A stretch of DNA of 60,000 nt from Membranipora membranacea (lineage: Eukaryota > Bryozoa > Gymnolaemata > Cheilostomatida > Membraniporidae), in contig OU612070.1 in NCBI GenBank assembly GCA_914767715.1, positions 26,278,025-26,338,024 of the forward strand. Direction: 5' to 3'. Every line of letters starts with the position of its first letter. Within the stretch, counting starts at the first letter, position 1. Positions 10,652 through 23,744 of the stretch are shown piece after piece. The position numbers were made by a program, and so were the translations under genes. The notes beneath the pieces are model-generated. The model saw only the letters and a program-made list of their open reading frames with translations. It was not told the origin of the DNA and searched no databases.

Positions 10652-11671
10652 CATAAGTAGTCAAGGAGGATTATCAGATAGAGAACTGCACTCACTTCTT
10701 GGTATTCTTCTCTTCTGCTCATTGCTTCTTCCTGATACGGGTCCAGTTGTTTCTTCGAGAGTGTCTGCCACGCTTGATGGACTGAGAGGTTGTTCTATAC
10801 TTGGGCGCCTGGAAAAGAGGAACTAACAATGAGGAAATAACAATGAACAACAAATAAAAATAACAAGGATACATGTCATCTTTAATATCTCACCAAAGAA
10901 CAAACTCTATGTTCATGTTCTGCGAGCAGAGACAGATTTCTTAGGCCTATTTGGATCCTTTGCATATCTTCTCTCTGCTTTCTCCTCTGATCTATCCTTT
11001 CTAGTGCGAGACTTCCTTATTTCCTAAAAGGTTTGAAAATCAAATAAAACTCTACATACCAGCCATACGAAGCAATGTAGTAATGTTAGCTTATCCTTCT
11101 GTGTCATGTCTAAAAGATGTGGAGATTCTATATGTAAGGTTGGATAAACCCACACCTCTCCCCAATACCCACAACCTTTGAAGCAGCTGGCTTAGATCTG
11201 TAATGCCAGATAGAGTTCGATTGCATGCCATACCTGATAATTCATAGATACAAATTGATGAAGATTGTTTCCAGTTTTAAATTCAATTTAAACCCAAATC
11301 CTAATCCAAATCCTATTAGATCGCTATAGTGTATTTCTTCATTTCTGAGACAACCGCTCATATGGTTGTCTCTCTTAAGATGGTAGTTTTTTGCTGCAAA
11401 GTTGCTCCTTTCTGTATCCTCTCAGCGTTTGTATAGCCTCTATTTCAGTTCCTCTTCCGTAAATCACTAAGAAATATGAAACAAGCTGACATGTATCTAT
11501 AAGCAAACTTATGAATGAAATTAACTTCTATTATGAGTGAAGAGCTGGTGATCATCTGAATTTCTGACAGTCGTCTATTGATATTCACTTGTGTAATGAT
11601 GAGTCAAAACCTGTACTTACCAATAAAAAAACCGAGGCAACTTCTTCCAGCAGTGTTTTTAAGTCTGCCAT
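10652..11671 (-). CDS. small basic protein gene, uncertain model
   Basis: Exon 1 (11621-11671) has a clean ATG and reads MADLKTLLEEVASVFLL before a GTAAGT donor. It joins in phase 0 to 10913-11023, which reads EIRKSRTRKDRSEEKAERRY... and stops at TGA, giving a 53-aa lysine/arginine-rich protein. After that stop there is a strong donor (GGTGAGA, about 10894) and a strong acceptor (TTTTCCAG, 10827). These lead to a third exon that is open in two frames: a serine/proline/glutamate-rich one starting RPSIEQPLSPSS and a basic one starting APKYRTTSQ. So either the protein ends at 10913 with a 3'UTR intron, or an exon is missing from my model. The bounds include the third exon. I recognise no family. 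Confidence 0.35.
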
Positions 11672-12301
11672 TGTGATATGAGCTATCGTCTCAATCAGTT
11701 GTAAATTATTAATGTTGTAAGTTATTAAGTTGTATATCAATCATTTCTCCAAACACAAAACGTTATCATTTTTTCTCTTCCCCTTCTCAACTTTTGCCGT
11801 AATTTCTTTGGCACGTTATGGAAAATTTCCGTCCAGGATGATATTGTCTGCCAAATACAATAGTGTATGTATCTATTAATAAAAATTAACCGAAAGGTTT
11901 TTAAAATGGAAAGAACCTTTATCCTTTCATTAAATCCATTCAAATGATTATGGATCTATTTGTTAGTTTGGATGCCCATGAAGTAACTAGAATAATAACA
12001 AAAGCCATACAGATCTAACATTTACTTTAAAATTCATTGCGACAAACCTTTTACGATTTTGATCTGAATCTCGCTTTGTTCTAGTCTGAGTATAAGTAAG
12101 GAGCAGAGGACAGGCTGGCTCGGATAACAAATGGAAGAGAATGACAACTAGCCCAATCATTAGTGAAAATTTGACTATGATGAAAAACTTATATGCGTTC
12201 TGGAGACTGATGAATCAAAAAGTTACAATAATTTTGTCTGGCGTCATTTGGAAACAACTCGCAATGGTGCCTTGTTCTGATGATAAAAATGGTTTACGTT
12301 T
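11672..12301. other. intergenic, no supported gene
   Basis: AT-rich sequence between the small basic gene and the 3' end of KIF6. A forward 74-codon open frame (12141-12365) has no splice partners and no family resemblance. Confidence 0.5.
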
Positions 12302-12307
12302 TTTATT
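12302..12307 (-). terminator. candidate polyadenylation signal of KIF6
   Basis: AATAAA on the minus strand about 265 nt past the predicted KIF6 stop (12571). Position and motif only. Confidence 0.35.
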
Positions 12308-12570
12308 AAGATTACAAAGACACAAAAATGGTAATATTTGGTGCTGTAGTATCAAACTATATTAACAAGAAACAGCTACATCACAACTGAGCCAAAAATA
12401 ACTGTACGCAGAAAAGTATAAAAAAGGAAATAGAACCCAGTAAACTTTTAGTTGACAGTTGTCTCCAATTAAAAAAGAGTGAACATGTGTGATGATCTAT
12501 AATAATACGGATGGAAAAATTGATTGGCTTGTGTGTTGTGACTTCTACATGTAGGAATTGTGGGGGTGTC

Positions 12571-15500
12571 TCACGTCTTCTGTCTTGTCTGAGCTACAAA
12601 CCAAAAAATATGATAATATTGCAGTATGGCATATGATTTTACAATGCTGTTAGAAATGCAAGTTGTGGGCATTAACATTTACATTATTATACAATGAGTA
12701 TGTGATTAAATGAATGAATGCACCGCTTTCTTGGTAAGAAGTATACCTAAAAGTGGTTGGCTAAAAGTATACCTAAATACCTAAAAGCGGTTTAGCTGAA
12801 TAATTGGAGATTTTAAGCTTGGATAATTTTAGTATGGACTCATTTTTTTAAATACAGTTATCGATTGGGAATCAGCGCCTGAATGAATACATTCTTGGAA
12901 AACAAAGATATGTGACCATGGGCCCTTAAAAAATTGAGGAGAGATTTCACTTTCAAATCAGCTGCTTCAAACATGGTACATGGTGATTAGATTCCATTCC
13001 ATCAGACACTGAGGGAGGAGCAGTGATAGAAAATTGGAGTACACAAGAATCCTGACCCAGCCTCATCACAAGGGAACCAGGCACTCTGATTGCTCACTCA
13101 CCAAGTTGTATTGCGTTCTGTCTGGCCTTGAGAAAAGCTAAAATATCAGCATCGGCCTCAGCATCACCTGTCAAAGGGATATCAGGTGCTCTGAGTGAGC
13201 TGTCAGATGTGACAGCTGGGGTTTTGTGATGAGTGGTAGCAGGTGCTTGCTGTGATCCTCTGTATGCTGAGTGGTGCCCGTTGACGTGATGATGTACGGG
13301 TTTAGATGATTGTAGAGAAGCAGTCGAGTTGGAGCTCAGAGTCACATTACTAAAACTAAGAATAACACATCAACTTGAGTATTAAATAAAACTATGTCGT
13401 GATATGAGCAAAGCAAATTCATAAGCATTTTTGTTAGAGAGACAGACAAGAAATTATAATTCTAAGGTGGGAGATAAATGTGGAATTCTGGTATATCACA
13501 GGATTCCACTATAATACTATATGGTGTAGAATTCTAAAAAATATAGGTCTGCTATCAGGCTAGTTTGTTGATCTTGGTCATCTAAAGGGGGGAGTCTTTG
13601 TAACTTATCCTCACAGTGCTGATTTATAACATATCTAACCTTTCAGTGTGAGGCGGTTTAGATTTAGATGTAGTAGAGCTATGTTTGACGAATGTTGTAC
13701 TGTTTGCGCTATCTCTAAGCTCGAGGGGAGGGACGTGATTACCTCTGGGAGGTCTCGGGTTACTACCAGTCGAGCCTCCAGAGGGAGGGGGAGTCCTCCA
13801 AGCTGACCTAAATTCCAAACAATATGTGAGTTACTCATTACTATACCTATCTGTACCAACACTAACAACATTCTTATCATTCCTTAGGAGTATAAAGTAA
13901 GCGCTAAGTGTAGATCAAAGCTTACATACTAGAATTTGTAGTTAAACTTGACTTTCCATAAGTCTTTATATTTTTTTTAATAAATATCTTTATGGAGTGT
14001 TTTGGGGTCAATTATCATGTGCTACATAAACAATACTTGGCATGCAGTAAGACAAATGATTCTGAACATACATTCAATCAGCCAGCTTGTTAGTTAGATA
14101 CCGGGTAGGCATATATTAGTCGGCAAGAACTTGAGCTTTAATTATTTACAAAAAATCTTTGTAGTTTGGAGTTAAGATCGTGTGTACATCATAGACAATC
14201 ATTGAGGCAATAAACCATTTTAGTAAGTAGACTCACTCAAAATATCTTGATAGATCCACAGATATAGAGTGTAAAAGTTAGCGTTATGTAACTTACTTGA
14301 CATCTTGACTATGTGGAAGAAGGGCAGCTGCTTGTGATTCTGCGCTGCTCATCTGCTCCGCCCACCAAAACTCAAAATCCTTCATCAGTTTAACCTTACT
14401 CCTCTCCAGGTAATGCTGTAAATGCTCTATCTCTGATTTCAGTGTACGCAAATGAGCAAACTTCTCCTTATATCTAAAAACCAAAAATAGTCATAAAGTT
14501 ACTAAAATTTAAAACCATGGGAGCTAATGAAACAAGGATTTTTCTTTAAGTTTGTTTATTGCCATTTCTTGGAAATCCGTCCTAAATACTTGGTTAATTG
14601 TGCTGAAATGAAGGCAAAAACCCTGATAAAAAAATCTCATATTGTATTAAAACAAATTTGGTAGCAGGATGAGACACCGGCCTGATATCTACACACCATG
14701 TATTATAACAGGAACAAAAGGGCCACCGCCGCTACTCATATTAAGAGGCTGTATATCCTTGTATTTCCTATCTTATCAAGCCAAACAGGCTGAATATATA
14801 TTAAATATTGATAATAATGTATAATAATAGAATTATTGAGCTTTGAGACTCCCACACTTACCCTCGTTTAGCCTGCTCCATGGCATCTTTTAGATCTGAT
14901 TCTGTGTCGTCCATGCGACCTGAATCATCACCACTCATGGCTCTCTGTACTCTGTGATGTTCTATCTGGGATTTTGACTTGTCTGTGGAAATAAATAAAT
15001 AACACCAATCATGTGAGGTAAAGGGCAGACAGTAGGTACAGTCAAGATCGTAAATGGAATTCCACATCACTTCGCTGCAAACAGAAAAAAAGAATGTATA
15101 AACCTCCCATCAAGTGTAAAAATCAAAACATGTGCTGACGTTATAATATATATACATGGTCAATCATGTGATGTTTGGGGCAGAAAGTGGTCGTGAGATT
15201 GGAAACCACATTTACTTCCCTGCGATCAGCCAACCAGTGAACTCCTTCACAGTCACATTGAGTGAATTAGGAATTTTCGAAACTTTTTAGGGTGAGCAGG
15301 TCAAAGGAAAACCTCTCATGCTATTATAATTATTATGTGGATAGAAAGCAATAGTCAAATACATACTTATAACCCCCCTGTCCTTGTTGACTTGTTCACC
15401 AAGCTTCTTAGCTTCGGCATATTTCTGCCTAAGCTCTGTTTTATTTTTCTCTATCGTAGCATTCTCATGATAATCTCTCTTAAAAATCTCAAACGCCTGT

Positions 15501-18500
15501 TGTCTCCCTATGGACATATCACCCACTGTGAAAGTAATAAAAATATGCATTGTATAATAATACATAAACATAATACATTTATGTGATAACCATACATCCC
15601 ATTGACAGTCTTCAATATTGGAGGTAAAGTTACAAAGGGATGCTTCTTAGTTATACCCACCTAAACACTCGAGCACCTCCCTCCCCATAACGAAGCCCCT
15701 TGTTTAATTACAGTGTGTGTAGTTTATGGTCAATTTTATACCTCTTTCATACATACTACAACTAGTGACAACCAAGTTAAATGTAATTAAATGAATAATA
15801 TATGAAAACTGATTTTATTTAAAGATAGAGAACTGACAGACCAATCAACAGAAAGTTGCATCAAAAATAGCACAAGGCACACAGTCAGCTGGAAATGTAG
15901 ATTGGATTCTAAATTGAGTGATTGGATTTTTTCTAAATAACCATGGCACTCACATATCTGTTTAGATGAGACTGTATGAGATTTCTGTCGCCTGGAGCTG
16001 TACTGATTCCTGTCTGATTTATATAAGTCCTCACTACTATTATCAGGCTGTAATCTATGATGTAGTGGTGCAGCTTCAGATTCTGATCTGTAAACAGATA
16101 CGGAGTTGTCTTTGCAAAAAATATGAGACGACAACTTATGAAAGATTGCCTTTCTAATAAGCGAGATCAATATTTCAATATTGCCGTTTCCGATTCTGAA
16201 CTGCAATGAGATGCAGAGTTTACTTAACAAAAAAAAAGCAACTTCGCGAATTAGTATGTTGATGAAAGTACTGTATACGTGTTGGGGTAAGTAAGTGGCA
16301 CAACATTTATAATGTAAGTGCGAATATTTACCTGTGACTATTGATGCTGACAGATGAAGCGACAGACCTGCGACCCTGACCACCACTACCTCCTCTCCTT
16401 GCTGTGTCTAATACGTCATGTCTCTTGTCACCTGAAGAATTGCAATTAATGTTAAACATCATTGCTGTCACATGCAGTTGAAGTGTCTAACAGCCTAACA
16501 GATTCTAGATGAATTATTCCCATACGACTAAGAATGCAAGTTTTGTTAGCTATTGAATCATTGGTCTGTGAAAATCGTATTTTAGCAATACTTTGAGAAA
16601 AAAGCTGAAAAATTGACGGCTCTACGGATATAAGCAGACAGAGTGACCCACTGACCTCTATGACTACCGCTGCTGTGTTGTTGTTGCAGGTGACCGTGTT
16701 CAGGTATGGACTGATGATGGTTTGAGTGATCACCGTTCTGATGTCGACTACTAACACCGTGATGGTGACTTCCTTCTCCTAATAATCTCTTTTTCTCTTT
16801 TTTCAGCATATTAACCAGAATATCTGTTGTTTACATGTAAGGTTGTGTAACCAAACCGGATGAAGACAGTCAAGTCAGCATGATTTGATCTTAAAGTCGT
16901 TAAATTCAGACTGACACCAGGGGGAGCTAATACTCATTTATTAAGTAATGTGTGCTTTGCGTATTTGATTGAACAGAGAATTAAACGGAGAGATGGGGGT
17001 CAGTTAATATTGACTTTATGTACATTGTCGGAAAGCTGCCGATCCACTGAAGGTAAGAAACTCAATGAAATTTCCATTCAATGATGTCATTTTATCATTG
17101 AAGACAGTAAAACCTAGCCATGAGACAACATACGCCTCACACAAGCTAAGCCTAAGCCCCACACAAGCTGAGGCTCATTCAGTAGTAAAAAGGATACTGA
17201 TTTCATTATCTCTTTGTAGCAGTAGAGTCTGCAGTTTCTTTAGCTCCATTTTATCGTAATGTGTCTGCTCATCCGGAACAGGCTCAGACTCCGGTGGAGG
17301 GGGTGGGGCCTCCTTTGGCCGACTTAATAGCTTAGTCTGAAAGAAAATCAAATGTTGTAAACAACAAACATAAAGAGCGGGAGGCCAGGTCTTTGATGCT
17401 ATCCATCCACACCGATGCCGTATCGACTCCACAAGGTTCCTCAAAGCGAATGAATCAACACAAACCTATGCAACGGAAGTTGAACCAATGACACCCCATG
17501 ACTCAGTATCTCCTTAATTCGATGTGAAATCGAAACACAGTGTTTGTGAGTATCAAATTATGGAAGATCCGCTTTCACTTCCGAAAAAAACAATTCACAA
17601 GTGCTATTTTTAGTCTTGGATAACCAGCCCCTTTTTACTTATTGAGGGGGTTAGGCATCCACATTTTAAGTTACCTGCTGCACTCACTACTCACTTTCAG
17701 TATTTTGTAGCACATCTGAATTTTTCTCATATCAGCACCAATATTCAATAGTGAGTCAGGTTCTGTGTCCTGTATATATACCTCCACTGCTTCATTGCAT
17801 CTGTCAAAATATACCTTATGTTCCAGCTTTATAGAGATAGGTTAGGTTATTCATACAGTACAATATAATTCATAATATATATTTAAAAATAATACAAAAA
17901 TTAGTTACTAACGATCCCATCTCTAGTGTGCTGATTCAGTATGCTGTGCATCTATTTTGAAGTTGTCTCCTTAATGTCAATGAGAGAGTAACTCCTAAAG
18001 TCAGAACTGTCACCTTGTGCTTACCACCCTCCCAGACAGACAGGCAGACAGAAAAAAGTTTTTAACATGTATAGACCTGATTTGTGACTGTATGATGCAA
18101 CTATGTATCCATATTTCACTGATATAGATATCTCAAGCTAAATAATGTATATATATACATTATTACATTAATCTATTATGCATATCAAGACTTAATTTTT
18201 GAACTGATGGTATTTTTAATTTTTTTCTATTTGTCAGACACAGTCTTATATGATGTGGATAGTCTTCTCAATGCATATTTTGAACAGTTTTCAATGACAA
18301 AGTTCACATCATCCATACCTGTTAATCTCCTCCTCGGCGAGTGCGTCAGTCCTCTGCTCTCCCGTAGCCATCGATAATTCTTCTTTAAGTAGAGCTACTT
18401 CTCTCTTTAATCTCTCCACCATCAGTCGAGGATCCATCTCCTCATTCAGCAGAGCGTCATTCTTAATCATAGCCACTCTCTGAGCAAACCGACATGTCGA

Positions 18501-21500
18501 TATCGACTCCTGTAGATTATACACAATAGCGGGGATGATTAGATGGTTGATATTTTTAAATCCCTATGATATCTGAATTGCCCTATATTAATTCTAGTGG
18601 TAGCAATATATACTATATTGCCTGTGGATCATTCTGGTCTTCGCCAACAGCAGGATCTCTGCAGAAGGTCAGCCTCAACAAATAGTTATATACCATATCT
18701 ATACAAGCACAATATGGACAGGAGAATTATCTCAACTATCACGTTTTCGCCCCAGAATCGCTGCCGATAAAATTTTATTGTCTCAGTCCATAGCATAGCA
18801 CTTACGTCTATATTTTGTCTCTCCACAGAGCATGTAGCTATCATAGTAGTCATACAGTTACCTCCTAATGAGTCTCGTAACACTGACGTCATCATAGAGT
18901 TACGATAAGGTACGTGTGTACGAGATTTCTCTGATAGCGCTACTATCACCTAGCAATATAATCACACAGTTACTATCACCTAACAACATATTAACAGAGT
19001 AACAGAGTAACATCATCGACAGAGTGACATGGTAGGTCCGCAACCGGTCACCATATGATACCTCAGCTTCGGTTTGAACATTATGATGTCTGAATACAGC
19101 GTTTTACTTGTCATATCATATCCACAAGCAATCTGTATCTTTCTAGACAGCTGATTCAATACAATAAATACAAGGTAGAGTTTAGTCCTTTAGTCACACA
19201 TTCTGGAAAGGCAGAGTGATTTAACCTCAGTGTCGCATTGTACTAAAGCAGTGCGAAATTGAAGGTTTGGTCTTATATGGATGGAAAGTGGCACCGTCTC
19301 ACCTGCTCCAGGTAGTGTAAGGAGAGGTTGATGTATTTGGCCTCTGAAAGGAGAACTCCATTCACTCCTGTTTTAGACACCCTCTCTGATCTGTAATCAG
19401 CATTGATGATAATATAAGATAATATGGATATAATATGTATGAATATAATATGCATCAGTGGTAATCAGTTACAAACTAATGGTATTAGTTAAACTTATTA
19501 TCCAGAAATGGGCACAAAAATGCTACAGTTCCACAACTTTAAGTTCATTGCAATGTCATATACTATTTAGTATATATGCCCCGATTGGCTGCATCACTAC
19601 ATTTTTGAACCTTGTGATAAGTAATATTACTTCTACGTAGGCCATGATGGAGAAATTTTCAGTCCCGTACAAAGTATACAGGTTGAAATTATCATGAAAG
19701 TATCAATAAAACTGATTATATATAAGGTATTTCACCCTGCGAGGTCGACTAGATGTAGCTTAGATCGACGTACTGTAGCAGAGCCCACCTCCTTAGACAT
19801 GAGATGGATTGTGAAGATACAGTGAGAACGTGTGGAGGCCTGATTCATCGGTGTCTACAACATACAGTGATTATAAATGTGTGTCAAATGTGATGGTGAC
19901 GCTTATGGCACATGCTCGCTGAGGATTTAATTACGGTCATATATAGATAGATTAGAAACAGCCAAAATTGCAACCTGATCGCTGACTCAGTGAGTGAGCG
20001 ATGTGATAGTGATAACTTGCTTTGGTAAAGCATCACTCTTTCTAATTGAAAGAACCCTTGGATCTTCTTTTGAGAGTTAGTTCTCATTGAATAAAATGGC
20101 AGTAAAATTCACAATCATGAACTAATAACTAATTGATATGCATTGGTAGAGATGTTTAATCTGATTCAAAGTTTGTTCTTTCAGTATGGCAATATAGAAA
20201 TGTAGACTTAGCATCAGATTAGTTTGTGAATGCCTGATATCCCATGAAAGTATCATCAGTGAGAATTTTTACATTGATTATTTTCCTTTTTAATCCGAGA
20301 TCTTTCTTTTACCAAAACCAGTAAGGGTAGCATACCAATGGTTTGAAATAAAGATTATATTATAACATATAATATAGCTCCAGACAAACTTGTCCGTTAG
20401 AAGTAGACTATGGTATACCTCAGCTATCATCCTGTTAGTATCGCCGAGAAAGAGAAGATTGAGAGCGTCCTCCTCACTACCTGCTGGATGTACTGATAGG
20501 TTCTTTAAGTGTATATTCTGTCCTTCATCCTCCATCAGAGATACTTTCCTGGTGACAAAAATAGTTATGTGTGAAGTCTGTTTATTGTCATTTCTTAAAA
20601 ATTCGTCCTAATTACTAGGTTGAATGTATGGAAATGAAGGCGAAAACTCAGTTAAAAACTATCATATAATATGCAAAAACAAGCATTCTGTCTCTTTGAT
20701 GTCCTGAACTTGAAGGGGCCGTATCGGTCAACTCTAACTCTAAAAGAGGATGTTCTGTTGTTTTTACTTGCTGTTATGTTGTTGTGATTATGTGCATTAC
20801 TTGCTATCACCATCACTGAAACTAGATTGAAAAGCTTCTTGATTTAATACAGTCCTGCTTATTTTGATTCTTCTTGCTACCAAACGAATTCATTTTGGAG
20901 ACAATATAATAAGTTAACCTTTGTAGTATTACGAATGTAGAAAGATGTGTGAAAAAACATAATCAATAAATATCATATGACATGAGCAGGTATAGATATT
21001 ATGCTTCATAACCACTGATATATATTCATGGATTGGGGAAATGTATCTGACCATGAACAAGCAATGGCAACTTATGTTTGGTTGCTGGAATCAATTTCTC
21101 ATCTTTGATTGGTCCATAAGTTCAGTTACGCTACAGCCGAACCCTTGTAAACATTTGTCAAGTAGCTTGCCTGAGTTTTTACAGGTCATTACCGGGACGT
21201 CAGTCAATATATAACAATAACAATAAAACTGCCAGAATTTTAGCTAGATCCAATTACTGACACAAAGTCATATACTGATGCAGTTTCTCCCCAAATAGCA
21301 ACACTGTGTACATTACCACTGATCTATGAATTCATATCAATGATCATAACATATTGAGCAATCTATGAAATGTCATTTACAAGGCTATGTAGGCCTAAGA
21401 GTCTTATTCAAGATTCAATATATTATTGTGCAGAAGTAAATACAATAAACAGTTTAATACTTACGGTAAATCCTCCAGTTTAGCAGCCTCATGTTTTGGA

Positions 21501-22600
21501 TCGAGGAGGTCATACCCGCTATCATTGTAAATCTCAAGGTATGATACATTACATGAAAATTCTCTCTCTGGCATCTACAATAAAATTTGAAAAGCTAGTG
21601 TTTGGTGTAACTTCAGCGCCCGTGCAACAACTGATTGACTGACAAAAACATTTAAAACTGCTAGCAAGCTTTCATACGTTCCTCTCAAAGTATATTCAGG
21701 GATCTACCTTTTCATATAGCTCAAATATATATCCGAGTGTTCTGGGGATGATTCCACGCTGTGAATATTTCTCAGCACCGCCGGTGATAGTGAAGGTTTT
21801 ACCGCTTCCTGTTTGACCATACGCAAAGATTGTTCCGTTGTATCCGCTGACGACACTAAAAATTAGTAAATAAACATGTAAAACAACAAGGCAGAGTCTG
21901 TTATGAGATTTCACGAGGTATAATCCCAGTCATAATCCCAGTCATAATCCCAGGCACTACATCTAGCTACTCAATTATGAACTATATTATTCTAATCTCC
22001 TTCACTTAAAATGTCCTGAGGCCTCCCCCCCCCCCCCCACAATACCAATTGTCATTTAAAGATCAAGTCCAAATGGGAGAGAGGCTACTAATCAATCTAT
22101 TTTGCCATAAAGTATCCTTAGATTAAAATTTAATTAGATGAAGATACCATCAGCTGTGGATTGCGTAATACTTACTTATCAATGACTGGCTTTGCTACTG
22201 AGTCAAATATATCTTCCTGCTTGGCTTTCTGGTCAAAGATCTTTTCAAAACTATGAAAACAAAAGTTAAATGTCATCAAATGATTCAGAGAATTATAAGA
22301 GTACTAACCTATTGTGTGCCGTCTGCGATGGAACACCTTATAGATTCAACTATCATTGAAAACAAATTTACTGATGAAATAGTTCACGGAGATGGTGAAA
22401 ATCAAGGATGGGGTCAGCAAGTCTTTCTTGCTAAATTAGTCATCCAAATAATGGATCTCATTGCAGGCGTAGTGTGGCTTATTGGCTTACCGAAATTTAT
22501 AATTCTCCTTCTTGTTGTTGACTAATCCACCAGCTAGCTCTTTAGGGACAAAGAATGACAGCTCTGAATGGCCCTCATCCTTAAGGTCTAAATCATATGC
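12571..22600 (-). CDS. kinesin-like protein KIF6 (kinesin-9 family), N-terminal exon missing
   Basis: Twenty phase-consistent exons, 5' to 3': 22491-22600, 22176-22250, 21708-21855, 21465-21574, 20419-20548, 19736-19854, 19303-19390, 18806-18949, 18319-18509, 17695-17800, 17198-17336, 16656-16823, 16332-16431, 15954-16087, 15367-15525, 14862-14982, 14297-14473, 13640-13807, 13102-13349, 12571-12593. They total 2658 bp, 885 residues. Motor motifs are intact: P-loop GQTGSGKT, switch I NQASTRSH, and switch II DLAGSER split across an intron. The tail matches vertebrate KIF6 in several blocks: [37 protein letters not shown] and the C-terminal [16 protein letters not shown]. The KIF6/KIF9 group works on axonemal microtubules of motile cilia. 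The first exon (start Met and first beta strand) was not found. The last exon adds only AQTRQKT; reading through at 13101 would instead end in LGE. Confidence 0.93.
14548..14680 (+). repeat. intronic dispersed repeat, copy A (copy B at 20578-20715)
   Basis: Shares GTTTATTG(C/T)CATTTCTT, a TCCGTCCTAA-like block, ACT(A/T)GGTT, TGAAATGAAGGC(A/G)AAAAC and a TCATAT block with 20578-20715, in the same order. Both copies lie in introns of KIF6. No terminal repeats were resolved. Confidence 0.6.
17010..17115 (+). mobile_element. degenerate relic of the TTAA-flanked foldback family
   Basis: GGAAAGCTGCCGA followed by (C/T)ACTGAA, then an ATTC(A/G)ATGA block, TCATTTTA and AAAACC occur in the same order as in the inverted-repeat element at 41480-42512. 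It sits in a KIF6 intron. Too decayed to show ends. Confidence 0.35.
20578..20715 (+). repeat. intronic dispersed repeat, copy B
   Basis: Partner of the repeat at 14548-14680, with which it shares five ordered blocks. Located in a KIF6 intron just upstream of the exon at 20419-20548. Confidence 0.55.
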
Positions 22601-23744
22601 CTGCGAATCAAATTCAGCAGTTGTAATAGAGAATGATTGTGGTACACTATGGTGCACTATGGCACAATATTTTCAACAACTATCACACAATCATTGGTTT
22701 CCAGTCTCAGATTCATGCCTGCTAGTTGATAGTTTATGCAAGGTAATATACAGGTGCAAATAACAATGACTCAGTGCCCATTAAACACTATCATTTGAAG
22801 TTTTTTTTAGAGACGTCCAAGGTGATAGTCTTCCCCTACCACAACCTTCCAAACCAGTTGACAGCATCACGATTTTAAGATCTTAGCCCGATTTATCTAA
22901 TGTCAGATTTGAATTTTAAGATTTGGACGAAATACCATAGTTGGCGTATTTACTTTACTTGTCTAAAATTCGCTTGAGCAATGACGAAGCCCCTATTGGC
23001 CCATCAAGGTGCTAGAAGGTTGGTGTGGTTTTGTTTGAATAGCTCAGTATAGAACATTATCGTTGGACACTCTTGAAAAAAAACGTATCAATATAATGAT
23101 CCTTCTTAGCTCATTCTATCTAAGCTTGTAAAGGACGGAAGGGGACCACATTTCCATGCAAAGACAACAATTATTGTAGTCTGGGGGAAAAGATAATACC
23201 TTACCTATGTCTGAATATTCTTGATTGAAGACATTCTGGGACCACTACGTGCTAAGAGAGTTGTTTGAAAACTAAACCATTCCATTGCTTCCTATGGATG
23301 GTATGATTATGATGATGCACTCTGGCTGGGACCTAATGCTTTGCATCAAAAATATATCCAAATAACCAAACATTTATCTACTGTGCTAACAATAGTAGCA
23401 ATTACCCTGATTAATAACTACACATACTTAGTCACATGAGGTGTATAAATCCATATTAGAACTCACATACATACTGCACTCACTCTCAACTGTTGAAAAA
23501 AATCATATCTCATATTTACTTACTACTATTAATGCTAATACTTACTCCTTTCTTTGCTTTGGTTGGCTTTACCCTTGCATAAATCTTTATGGTCTGCTTC
23601 ACCATTGTCTATCTTTTAAGTTTGAATGGGTAACAACTGTACTATGTACACACAATTACTGTTATATGCCAATTTGTGACCAGTAGTAGTAGAAAAGGAG
23701 AGAGAGAAAAAAATTTCATTTCAGTCCAAGTTGTTGTCATTCTG

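Noticed and set aside
15787-16386. 199-codon minus-strand frame
   Set aside because: It runs across two KIF6 exons and the introns around them. Part of it is the KIF6 exon 15954-16087 in the correct frame, and the rest is intron read-through.
22253-22763. Two plus-strand frames (90 and 83 codons)
   Set aside because: They overlap the antisense of KIF6 exon 22491-22600 or intron sequence only.
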